From assembly GCA_015229045.1 (NCBI GenBank), contig JADGCJ010000206.1:1-5296 (forward strand): a DNA stretch of 5,296 nt, in the 5' to 3' direction. The notes beneath the pieces are model-generated. The model searched no databases. It worked only from the letters and a program-made list of their open reading frames with translations, and was not told the DNA's origin. This DNA is from Magnetococcales bacterium (GTDB taxonomy: Bacteria > Pseudomonadota > Magnetococcia > Magnetococcales > DC0425bin3). A program made the position numbers and the translations under genes. Shown here in pieces: positions 1-5,206 of the stretch; within the stretch, counting starts at the first letter, position 1, and every line of letters begins with the position of its first letter.

Positions 1-41
1 TCTGTCCTGGACCTGTCCGGTCGCCAGCCCCCTGGACCCCG
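1..41 (-). repeat. Left arm of long inverted repeat flanking the HAD gene
   Basis: Positions 1-38 are the exact reverse complement of 1244-1281, and the match continues to 1-41 against 1241-1281 with one mismatch (position 39 against 1243). The arm is rich in CCAG/CTGG and GGAC/GTCC words, so it can also fold on itself. The window begins inside this element, so its outer end is not visible. The two arms enclose the HAD gene and its terminator, a span of about 1.2 kb. Whether they are ends of a mobile cassette or two members of a dispersed palindromic family cannot be decided from one window. Confidence 0.85.
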
Positions 42-113
42 ATGCCAAAAAGCGACCATGGCCTCAGGCGTGTCAGTTTCAAATGCGATTGCCCCGCTAC
101 CTGGGCAGTTACC

Positions 114-144
114 AAAAAAACACTCTATTGGGGCTTCGCCCCAA
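114..144 (-). terminator. Intrinsic terminator of the HAD gene
   Basis: Read on the minus strand, a perfect 7-bp stem TTGGGGC/GCCCCAA (144-138 with 134-128) has a GAA loop. A 7-nt spacer follows, then seven consecutive T residues (120-114). The stem begins 7 nt past the HAD stop codon. The spacer before the T tract is longer than ideal, but the position and composition fit a Rho-independent terminator. Confidence 0.7.
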
Positions 145-151
145 ATTCAAC

Positions 152-1132
152 TCACCTCCTGGCAATCGAATCGACAATGTAATCGGGCCGAATACCTCGC
201 CGATCGCACAAAACCGTTATAGCGTCCCGCTGACCAGCAAGAACCCCCGACAAGGTCAAACAGGTGTCAAAGCCCATGGCCGCCCCGCCAAGAATATCCG
301 TTTCCAGGGTATCCCCAACCATGAGGATGCGCTCTCGTGGCACCTCCCCGACCCGCTCCAGGGCCAGATTGAACACCGGAGCGAAGGGCTTGCCTAAACC
401 AACCCATGGCGCACCATAACGCCTTTCCAGATCAGCAACCGTCAGGCCGGAAACCCAGAGATTGCTCCCCTGGGAGTTGGGGGCGACAAGATCCGGATTG
501 GCCATCACCAGGGGCCGGATCCGCTCCGCCAGCAAGGCTTCGACGAGGCGTTGCTGGGGTCCGCCATGATAATCGACATCGCTGCACAGCAGGATGTAGG
601 CGGCGCGTTGCCCATCCCCGGTCATGATGTCGTCACGCCCGGACGAAAAGTTGACCATCAATCTCTCTGGTTGCGGGGCGTAGGCCAGGGCACCGGCTTC
701 GGTTCCCACCAGGCAATAGGGTTGATCACGAAGTGGACTGTCAGCCATCGCCGACAGCACCGCCATTCCCGAGGTGACCAGATGCTCCTCCTCCAGATCA
801 AACCCCATGCCCCGCAATTGGTCGAGTATCTGGGCCGGGGAGTGACAGGCGTTGTTGGATACCAAAAAAAAACGTTTTCCCGACCGACGCAATGCCGCCA
901 GGGTCGCCGCCGCTCCGGCAATGGGAACCGGACCACGATTCAGGACGCCATAGGCATCGAACAGGATGCAGTCGTAGTTGGCGGCCACCTCCAGAAAGTG
1001 CGCCGACCGGATCATGTTGCCAGCCAACAGCCGTTCTGCCAGCGTCGCATGTTGTGCCACCAACAGGCGTCGATAACGGCCATACAACGCCTGCAATGTC
1101 TCATCGTCCGGTACAGGGGGTTTGAGCGACAT
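152..1132 (-). CDS. HAD superfamily subfamily IIA hydrolase (NagD-like, TIGR01459-type)
   Basis: This 326-residue protein is a predicted cytoplasmic phosphatase-type hydrolase; its substrate is unknown. The HAD motifs appear in order. Motif I is FDAYGVLNRG with nucleophile D59. Motif II is VSNN (S92). The class IIA cap holds the substrate-loop signature NPDLVAP (212-218). Motif III is K248 in GLGKPF. Motif IV is GDTLETDILGG, with the Mg-binding acids D274 and D279. The residue two after the nucleophile, usually the general acid/base Asp, is Tyr61. Related subfamily members often have an aromatic residue here, so activity is not excluded. About 50 residues precede the catalytic core, more than in NagD proteins of about 250 residues. 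The ATG start is supported by AGGTGAGGAG at 1144-1135, 2 nt upstream. No signal peptide or membrane segment is seen. The gene stands alone, between repeat elements, with its own terminator. The family is secure; the physiological role is not. Confidence 0.9.
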   Translation of the reverse strand: MSLKPPVPDDETLQALYGRYRRLLVAQHATLAERLLAGNMIRSAHFLEVAANYDCILFDAYGVLNRGPVPIAGAAATLAALRRSGKRFFLVSNNACHSPAQILDQLRGMGFDLEEEHLVTSGMAVLSAMADSPLRDQPYCLVGTEAGALAYAPQPERLMVNFSSGRDDIMTGDGQRAAYILLCSDVDYHGGPQQRLVEALLAERIRPLVMANPDLVAPNSQGSNLWVSGLTVADLERRYGAPWVGLGKPFAPVFNLALERVGEVPRERILMVGDTLETDILGGAAMGFDTCLTLSGVLAGQRDAITVLCDRRGIRPDYIVDSIARR

Positions 1133-1173
1133 GACTCCTCACCTTTTCCTGAATTTTGTGCGTGGCCCTCGTC

Positions 1174-1179
1174 ATTCTA
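1174..1179 (-). promoter_or_regulatory. Possible -10 element for the HAD gene
   Basis: On the minus strand, TAGAAT (one mismatch from TATAAT) lies about 42 nt upstream of the HAD start codon, giving a leader of roughly 35 nt. No good -35 hexamer lies 16-18 nt further upstream. A perfect TTGACA is present on this strand at 1240-1235, inside the repeat, but its spacing to TAGAAT is far too long, and the hexamer about 17 nt after it is poor. This is a tentative call. Confidence 0.25.
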
Positions 1180-1250
1180 AACCGAATCCATTTCGAGATG
1201 CGTAGTTTCTTGAGTCTTGATTTGGGCAAAGGCCTGTCAACGAGGTCCAG
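1178..1250 (+). repeat. Composite dispersed repeat, copy A, left arm (73 bp)
   Basis: This segment matches 5181-5253 in direct orientation at 67 of 73 positions without gaps; the differences are at 1186, 1191, 1201, 1202, 1235 and 1243. It begins with a 25-mer-like unit (AAACCGAATCCATTTCGAG) and ends in GGTCCAG, where the two copies diverge abruptly. It encodes nothing recognisable. Its right end overlaps the start of the 38-bp inverted-repeat arm. Confidence 0.85.
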
Positions 1251-1281
1251 GGGGCTGGCGACCGGACAGGTCCAGGACAGA
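1241..1281 (+). repeat. Right arm of long inverted repeat flanking the HAD gene
   Basis: This is the partner of positions 1-41 in inverted orientation: 38 bp are perfect (1244-1281), extending to 40 of 41. It overlaps the last bases of copy A of the 73-bp repeat, so two repeat families are fused here. Confidence 0.85.
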
Positions 1282-1308
1282 GTCCTGGTGGGGTTCGGGG
1301 CGAAGCCC
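1247..1308. repeat. Cluster of nested palindromes (REP-like)
   Basis: Several short hairpins overlap. CCAG/CTGG encloses a GGGG loop (1247-1258). CTGG+ACC pairs with GGT+CCAG around a GGACA loop, with a 2-nt CG bulge (1255-1275). CCAGGAC/GTCCTGG has an AGA loop (1272-1288). GGGTTC pairs with GAA+CCC, one G bulged (1291-1308). The second and third share bases 1272-1275 and are mutually exclusive. This is typical of repetitive extragenic palindromes. No T tract follows, so it is not an intrinsic terminator. Confidence 0.6.
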
Positions 1309-1368
1309 TGACAAAGGCTTTCATGTCCAGGCCTTTCTATGAGGGGGTCCCTGGGCAGTTACGAAACG

Positions 1369-1393
1369 ACATGTTCCAAAGTGGACGCAGTTT
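1369..1393 (-). repeat. 25-mer repeat unit in inverted orientation
   Basis: Read on the minus strand from 1393 to 1369, this matches 5157-5181 at 21 of 25 positions (shared core ACTTTGGAAC). It is more weakly related (about 15 of 25) to the unit at 1179-1203, which points the other way. The stretch 1178-1394 therefore has imperfectly inverted ends, as in a small non-autonomous element. No target-site duplication was identified. Confidence 0.6.
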
Positions 1394-1448
1394 ACCACGC
1401 AAAGTCGCGCAGCGACTCCCGTGAATCGGAGGGTGGAGGGAGGCTTCC

Positions 1449-1490
1449 CACATCCTGTGCAGGGCTCAACCCAATCGATTCCAGGATGTG
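1449..1490. repeat. Perfect 9-bp inverted repeat upstream of the LysR gene
   Basis: CACATCCTG at 1449-1457 is exactly complementary to CAGGATGTG at 1482-1490, with 24 nt between. It lies about 70 nt upstream of the putative LysR promoter. It could be an RNA hairpin, a protein-binding dyad with distant half sites, or chance. Confidence 0.4.
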
Positions 1491-1521
1491 TCGCTTTGCA
1501 ATGACGCGGCTTGCCGCATGA

Positions 1522-1561
1522 AATTTTGCTATACAAATTGCATAATAATTTTTAATATACT
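1522..1561 (+). promoter_or_regulatory. Putative LysR-operon control region: AT-rich with dyad and -10-like box
   Basis: This 40-nt stretch is strikingly AT-rich for the window. It contains the dyad AATTT-N8-AAATT (1522-1539), which includes a T-N11-A match of the kind bound by LysR-type regulators, and a TATACT -10-like hexamer at 1556-1561. No convincing -35 is found at the right distance, which would suit an activator-dependent or autoregulated promoter. The implied transcript start near 1568 gives a leader of about 70 nt to the preferred start codon. The region as promoter-bearing is reasonable; the exact elements are uncertain. Confidence 0.4.
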
Positions 1562-1638
1562 GAAAAGAGGGGCCTCCTGGCATATGTCGTGATGATCGGG
1601 GGTTCATGGGTCTTTTTGGTTCTGCGGGGTGGGAACAC

Positions 1639-2553
1639 ATGAGTTTCTCTGACACCAGGCTGCGGGTATTCCATGCCGTTGCCAAACATCTTTCTTTTAC
1701 GCGGGCTGCGGAAGAGTTGTCCCTGACTCAACCGGCGGTCACGTTTCAGATTCGGCAATTGGAAGAGCATTTCAACACGCGCCTCTTTGACCGGCATCAC
1801 AACCGGATCACTCTGACCGATGCCGGAACCACAGTCTTCGCCTACGCGGAACGGATCCTGGAACTGTACCGCGAAACCGAAAAAGCCATCAACGAACTGA
1901 CCGGCGTGACACGGGGCCTGGTCAAGCTGGGTGCCTCCACAACCATCGGCGAATATCTTTTGCCCCGAATCATGAGCGGCTACAACAAGAAATTTCCCGG
2001 AGTGCAGATCCGCCTGACCGTCCACAACACCCGCCTGGTCATTCGCAAGCTCGAAGACGCCACCATCGACATAGGCCTGGTCGAAGGACCAGTGAAGAAC
2101 AAGAACATTTCAGTTCGGACCTGCACCGAAGACGAACTGGTGGTGATCATTCCCCCCGGTCACCCTCTGGCGCAGCATGAGGAGATTCCGCTCCTCCAGT
2201 TGAAGGAACACCCCTTTGTCTCCCGCGAGGAAGGCTCCGGCACCCGGGCCGTGATCACCGAGCTCCTGGAGAAATCGGGGTTGCCCTACGAGCAGTTGGA
2301 TAATGTCCTGGAGCTGGGCAGCACCGAGGCCATCAAGGGGGCTGTCGAGGGAGGAGTCGGCTTCAGCATCGTCTCCAACGTTGCCCTGCGCAAGGAGTTG
2401 AGCCTGCGCAGCCTCACCATTCGCCGTATCAAGGGCGTTCCCATGAAACGCAAGATTAATTTTGTTTACCAAAAACAGAAATTTCGCTCCAAGGCCGTAG
2501 AGGAGTTCTTCAACTACGCCCTGGAACGTTGCAGCGATTTCGGCCACGAATGA
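1639..2553 (+). CDS. LysR-type transcriptional regulator (CysL/YeiE/CbbR-like)
   Basis: This is a 304-residue DNA-binding regulator of usual family length. The winged helix-turn-helix spans about residues 5-65, with recognition around LSFTRAAEELSLTQPAVTFQ (18-37) and LEEHFNTRLFDR (41-52). A linker helix (65-90) leads to the periplasmic-binding-like effector domain (about 93-296), with GASTTIGEYLLP (98-109), SREEGSGTR (195-203) and ELGSTEAIKGAVEGGVGFSIVS (225-246). The GSGTR and GSTEAIK motifs resemble CysL, YeiE and CbbR regulators of sulfur or carbon metabolism, but the ligand cannot be read from the sequence. I chose the ATG at 1639 because LysR proteins begin a few residues before the helix-turn-helix. 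An in-frame ATG at 1606 would add 11 atypical residues. Neither has a strong Shine-Dalgarno (GGTGGG lies upstream of 1639). It ends 13 nt before cmk and is probably co-transcribed with cmk and rpsA. Confidence 0.9.
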   Translation: MSFSDTRLRVFHAVAKHLSFTRAAEELSLTQPAVTFQIRQLEEHFNTRLFDRHHNRITLTDAGTTVFAYAERILELYRETEKAINELTGVTRGLVKLGASTTIGEYLLPRIMSGYNKKFPGVQIRLTVHNTRLVIRKLEDATIDIGLVEGPVKNKNISVRTCTEDELVVIIPPGHPLAQHEEIPLLQLKEHPFVSREEGSGTRAVITELLEKSGLPYEQLDNVLELGSTEAIKGAVEGGVGFSIVSNVALRKELSLRSLTIRRIKGVPMKRKINFVYQKQKFRSKAVEEFFNYALERCSDFGHE

Positions 2554-2566
2554 GCCCGCTTGCGGA

Positions 2567-3289
2567 ATGAATGAATCCATGCACGACCCGGCGCAAGGGA
2601 ATCCATCCCGGACGGTCGTGGCCGTCGACGGCCCGGCCGGGGCAGGAAAAGGGGCTGTCTGCCGGGCGGTGGCCGGCCGTTTTGGCTTGGCCTACCTGGA
2701 AACGGGAAGCATCTATCGAGCGGTTGGCCTGCTGGCGCTGCGCCAGGGCTTGACGGATCCGGATGCCGTGGCCGCAGCTGCAGCCACCATGAAATTCACC
2801 TTTCGCCGCGTTGAGGCCAGTATCTACCAGGCCTTCCTCGATGAAGAAAATGTCACCACGGCCCTGCGTCAGGAGGAGGTGGGCATCGCCGCCTCGTGGT
2901 ACGCGGCACTGCCGCAAGTGCGCGCCGCTCTTCTGCAGTTTCAACGCCACTATGGTGCTCCGGGAGCCGCCATTCTCGACGGTCGGGACGTCGGCACCGT
3001 CGTGCATCCCCACGCCACCCTGAAGATATTTTTGACCGCTTCCCTGGACGAACGCGCAAAAAGAAGGTTCCAGGAGTTGCAACAAGCCGGGGAAGCTGTT
3101 AACTTTCAGAAGATTCTCGCCCAAATGGCGGAGCGCGATGCCCGCGACAGCGGGCGAACTCACGGGCCTCTGGTGCCGGCGGCCAATGCCGTCCGGATCG
3201 ACACCACTCACCTGACGCTCGAACAAAGCATCGATCGGGTCGTTGGGCTTGTTGGCGAAGTCTTGACGCAATCGGCCGGGACAGACTGA
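2567..3289 (+). CDS. cmk: Cytidylate kinase (CMP/dCMP kinase)
   Basis: This 240-residue cytosolic enzyme phosphorylates CMP and dCMP with ATP, feeding CTP and dCTP pools. The P-loop is GPAGAGKGAV (22-31, K28). The NMP-binding segment is LETGSIYRAV (44-53). The GRDVGTVVHP motif is at 139-148, and the lid ERDARDSGR (189-197) is followed by PLVPA (201-205). The length is normal. Two positions differ from the E. coli enzyme as I recall it: Ala30 replaces the P-loop Thr of GKGT, and Glu45 replaces Asp in the LDSG/LDTG motif. All catalytic arginines and aspartates of the lid are present, so I expect it to be active. The start is ambiguous: in-frame ATGs lie at 2567 and 2579, with only GCGGA directly before the first, so translation may be coupled to the LysR stop 13 nt upstream. 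The gene lies 40 nt before rpsA, the conserved proteobacterial order; aroA, often upstream, is absent. Confidence 0.96.
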   Translation: MNESMHDPAQGNPSRTVVAVDGPAGAGKGAVCRAVAGRFGLAYLETGSIYRAVGLLALRQGLTDPDAVAAAAATMKFTFRRVEASIYQAFLDEENVTTALRQEEVGIAASWYAALPQVRAALLQFQRHYGAPGAAILDGRDVGTVVHPHATLKIFLTASLDERAKRRFQELQQAGEAVNFQKILAQMAERDARDSGRTHGPLVPAANAVRIDTTHLTLEQSIDRVVGLVGEVLTQSAGTD

Positions 3290-3317
3290 CAGGGGCCACT
3301 CCCATCAACTCTTTTTC

Positions 3318-3322
3318 GAGGT
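3318..3322 (+). promoter_or_regulatory. Ribosome binding site fixing the rpsA GTG start
   Basis: GAGGT lies 7 nt upstream of the GTG at 3330. It is the only Shine-Dalgarno-like sequence in the 40-nt cmk-rpsA gap and supports the non-ATG start. Confidence 0.75.
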
Positions 3323-3329
3323 AAGTTTC

Positions 3330-5048
3330 GTGGTAGCAGAAGAGCGGGTCCAGGACCCCGAATCCGGGGATGAAGATTTTGCCGCCCTGCTGGAGGAGTC
3401 CTTCAACCAGGGTGTCGGCAAGGAAGGCCAGGTGGTCACAGGGACCATCATTCAGCAGGAGGGAGAGGAGTTCGTCATTGACGTCGGCCTGAAGTCGGAA
3501 GGTCGATTGCCGATACGAGAATTCCTGGATGCGTCAGGCGTGGTCGCGGTCAAGGTTGGCGATCAGGTGGATGTCTTTGTGGAGCGCAGCGAAGACCAGA
3601 ATGGTCAGGCCGTCCTCTCCCGGGAAAAAGCCAAACGGGAAGAGGCCTGGGTCAATCTCGAAAAAGCCTTCAACGAGCAGAAAATTGTCCATGGCCGGAT
3701 CATCGGCAAGGTCAAGGGTGGCTATACGGTCGATATCAACTCCCTGGCGGCCTTCCTGCCCGGCTCCCAGGTCGATGTGCGCCCGGTGCATGACATCTCC
3801 CGTCTCCAGGACGAAAGCCAGCCCTTCGATATCCTGAAAATGGATCGTCGTCGCGGCAACATCGTCGTCTCCCGACGCACCGTGATCGAAAAACAGAGGG
3901 AGGATGCCCGCAAGGCCCTGCTGGAGACCCTCCACGAGGGCATGATCCTGGATGGCGTGGTCAAGAACATCACCGACTACGGCGCCTTCGTCGATCTGGG
4001 CGGACTGGATGGCCTGCTGCACATCACGGACATGTCCTGGAAACGTGTCAAACACCCCTCCAGCGTGGTCAACGTCGGCGACACGGTTTCGGTGCAAGTG
4101 ATCAAGTTCAACTCCGAAACCCAGCGCATCTCCCTGGGCATGAAACAACTGCTCACCGACCCCTGGGAAGGGATCGGCGCCAAATATCCTCCCGCTGCCC
4201 GTTTCCATGGCATCGTTACCAATATCACCGACTACGGCGCCTTCGTCGAGCTGGAACCGGGCGTCGAAGGATTGGCCCATGTCTCGGAACTGGCCTGGAC
4301 CAAAAAGAACATCCACCCCTCCAAACTCCTGGAAGTGGGCAAAGAGGTGGAGGTGATGGTCCTGGACGTCGACGCCGAACGCCGTCGCATCTCCCTGGGC
4401 CTGAAACAGTGCCAGGAGAATCCCTGGGAGGCCTTCGCCCAGACCCACCCCGTCGGTACCACCGTCACCGGCGAGATCAAAAACATCACCGAGTTCGGCC
4501 TCTTCGTGGGCCTCGAAGGGGATATCGATGGTCTGGTCCATCTGTCGGACGTCACCTGGGATCCGGCCGTGGGCGAAGACGCCCTGAAACAGTTCCAGAA
4601 AGGCCAACAGGTGGAAGCCGTGGTCCTCTCCCTGGATCCGGAAAAGGAGCGCATCTCTCTGGGTCTGAAACAGGCCCACCCTGACGATTGGAGTCAATGG
4701 GCCGATGCCCACACCAAAGGCAGCACGGTCATGGGTGTGGTCAAGGAGCAAATGACCTCCGGCTGGATCCTGACCCTGGCCGAAGGCGTCGAGGGTCTGC
4801 TGCGTAAAGCCGAACTCTCCCGCGACAGTCGGGATAGCGGCCTCGTCCTGGAAAATGGAGCCGAGGTTGAGGTCAAAATCACCCAGATCGACCGGCAGAA
4901 ACGCAAAATCTCCCTCTCCATCAAAGCCCTGGAAATGGACCAGGAGCGTCAGGCCCTGAAAGAATACACCTCGACGCGCGGTACTGCCACCAGCAGTCTG
5001 GGTGAAGCCCTGAGCCAGGCCCTGGAAAAAGCCAACAGCGGCTCCTGA
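3330..5048 (+). CDS. rpsA: 30S ribosomal protein S1
   Basis: This 572-residue protein captures mRNA on the small ribosomal subunit and helps unfold structured leaders. It contains six S1 (OB-fold) domains at roughly residues 33-100, 117-184, 203-272, 289-359, 376-447 and 463-533, the full proteobacterial complement; E. coli S1 has 557 residues. Domains 3 to 5 are the most regular, each with a NIT(D/E)(Y/F)G(A/L)FV strand pair and a closing RISLG(M/L)KQ. Domains 1 and 2 are the divergent ribosome-docking type, and domain 6 is degenerate. An acidic N-terminal tail (about 1-30) and a short C-terminal tail follow the family pattern. Translation starts at GTG with GAGGT 7 nt upstream. The exact 26-bp DNA duplication between domains 3 and 4 (3969-3994 and 4224-4249) is notable. 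It is the last gene of the operon and is followed by a hairpin and a strong terminator. In E. coli S1 represses its own translation; the leader here shows no obvious structure for that. Confidence 0.98.
   Translation: MVAEERVQDPESGDEDFAALLEESFNQGVGKEGQVVTGTIIQQEGEEFVIDVGLKSEGRLPIREFLDASGVVAVKVGDQVDVFVERSEDQNGQAVLSREKAKREEAWVNLEKAFNEQKIVHGRIIGKVKGGYTVDINSLAAFLPGSQVDVRPVHDISRLQDESQPFDILKMDRRRGNIVVSRRTVIEKQREDARKALLETLHEGMILDGVVKNITDYGAFVDLGGLDGLLHITDMSWKRVKHPSSVVNVGDTVSVQVIKFNSETQRISLGMKQLLTDPWEGIGAKYPPAARFHGIVTNITDYGAFVELEPGVEGLAHVSELAWTKKNIHPSKLLEVGKEVEVMVLDVDAERRRISLGLKQCQENPWEAFAQTHPVGTTVTGEIKNITEFGLFVGLEGDIDGLVHLSDVTWDPAVGEDALKQFQKGQQVEAVVLSLDPEKERISLGLKQAHPDDWSQWADAHTKGSTVMGVVKEQMTSGWILTLAEGVEGLLRKAELSRDSRDSGLVLENGAEVEVKITQIDRQKRKISLSIKALEMDQERQALKEYTSTRGTATSSLGEALSQALEKANSGS
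3969..4249 (+). repeat. 26-bp exact direct repeat inside rpsA (domains 3 and 4)
   Basis: The same 26 bases, encoding ITDYGAFV plus the following base positions, occur at 3969-3994 and 4224-4249, 255 bp (85 codons) apart and in frame. Identity at every synonymous site across 26 bases stands out against the surrounding divergence of the two domains. The corresponding stretch in domain 5 (from about 4485) differs at several positions. Confidence 0.8.
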
Positions 5049-5060
5049 TCGATCGCGAAA

Positions 5061-5101
5061 CCTCCGGGTGCGCCTGCATTGCGGCGGGGCGTACCCGGGG
5101 G
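5061..5101 (+). other. Large GC-rich hairpin just after rpsA
   Basis: CCTCCGGGTGCGCC (5061-5074) pairs with GGCGTACCCGGGGG (5088-5101) over 14 bp, including two G-T wobbles, around a 13-nt loop. It starts 12 nt after the rpsA stop. A G run and no T tract follow, so it is not itself an intrinsic terminator. It may protect the 3' end of the rpsA mRNA against exonucleases. Confidence 0.6.
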
Positions 5102-5124
5102 GGGTCGGTCGTTTCGTCATTCGG

Positions 5125-5156
5125 ACCGCGTTTGCCTTGCAGCGCGGTTTTTTTTT
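5125..5156 (+). terminator. Intrinsic terminator of the LysR-cmk-rpsA operon
   Basis: ACCGCGTT (5125-5132) pairs with AGCGCGGT (5141-5148), 8 bp with one wobble, around an 8-nt loop, followed at once by eight T residues (5149-5156). This is a near-ideal Rho-independent terminator about 75 nt past the rpsA stop. An alternative hairpin GCGGTTT/AAACCGC (5144-5150 with 5157-5163) uses the T tract as its loop and borrows the first bases of the repeat that follows. Confidence 0.88.
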
Positions 5157-5206
5157 AAACCGCATCTACTTTGGAACGTGTAAACCGAGTCCACTTCGAG
5201 ATGTAT
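5157..5206 (+). repeat. Two tandem 25-mer repeat units
   Basis: Units 5157-5181 and 5182-5206 agree at about 17 of 25 positions (shared AAACCG, TC, ACTT and GT blocks). The first matches the inverted unit at 1393-1369 (21 of 25); the second matches 1179-1203. The array starts directly at the end of the terminator T tract. Confidence 0.6.

Noticed and set aside
551..1180. 209-codon plus-strand open frame opposite the HAD gene
   Set aside because: The HAD motifs on the minus strand are unambiguous; this frame has no family resemblance and is a shadow.
1235..1240. Perfect TTGACA (minus strand) as the HAD -35 box
   Set aside because: No acceptable -10 lies 16-18 nt downstream, and the hexamer is part of a dispersed repeat (TTGACG in the other copy).
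1178..1394. CRISPR array or phage attachment site in the repeat region
   Set aside because: Units are not regularly spaced with unique spacers, no cas genes or integrase are present, and no tRNA is nearby.
1606..1638. Upstream ATG start for the LysR gene
   Set aside because: It adds 11 residues not typical of the family, and the GGGG before it is only 3 nt away. The ATG at 1639 gives the usual LysR N-terminus, though the longer form cannot be excluded.
3263..3268. TTGACG near the cmk end as an rpsA promoter
   Set aside because: The sequence 16-18 nt downstream has no resemblance to a -10 element.
2510..3271. 253-codon open frame antisense to cmk and the LysR end
   Set aside because: It is a mirror of the well-supported cmk gene, with no recognisable motif and no ribosome site.
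3534..5165. Very long open frame (543 codons) antisense to rpsA
   Set aside because: It lies wholly opposite the conserved rpsA frame. Codon bias of rpsA removes stops on the other strand. The translation is low-complexity and shows no domain, and its start lies in the terminator.
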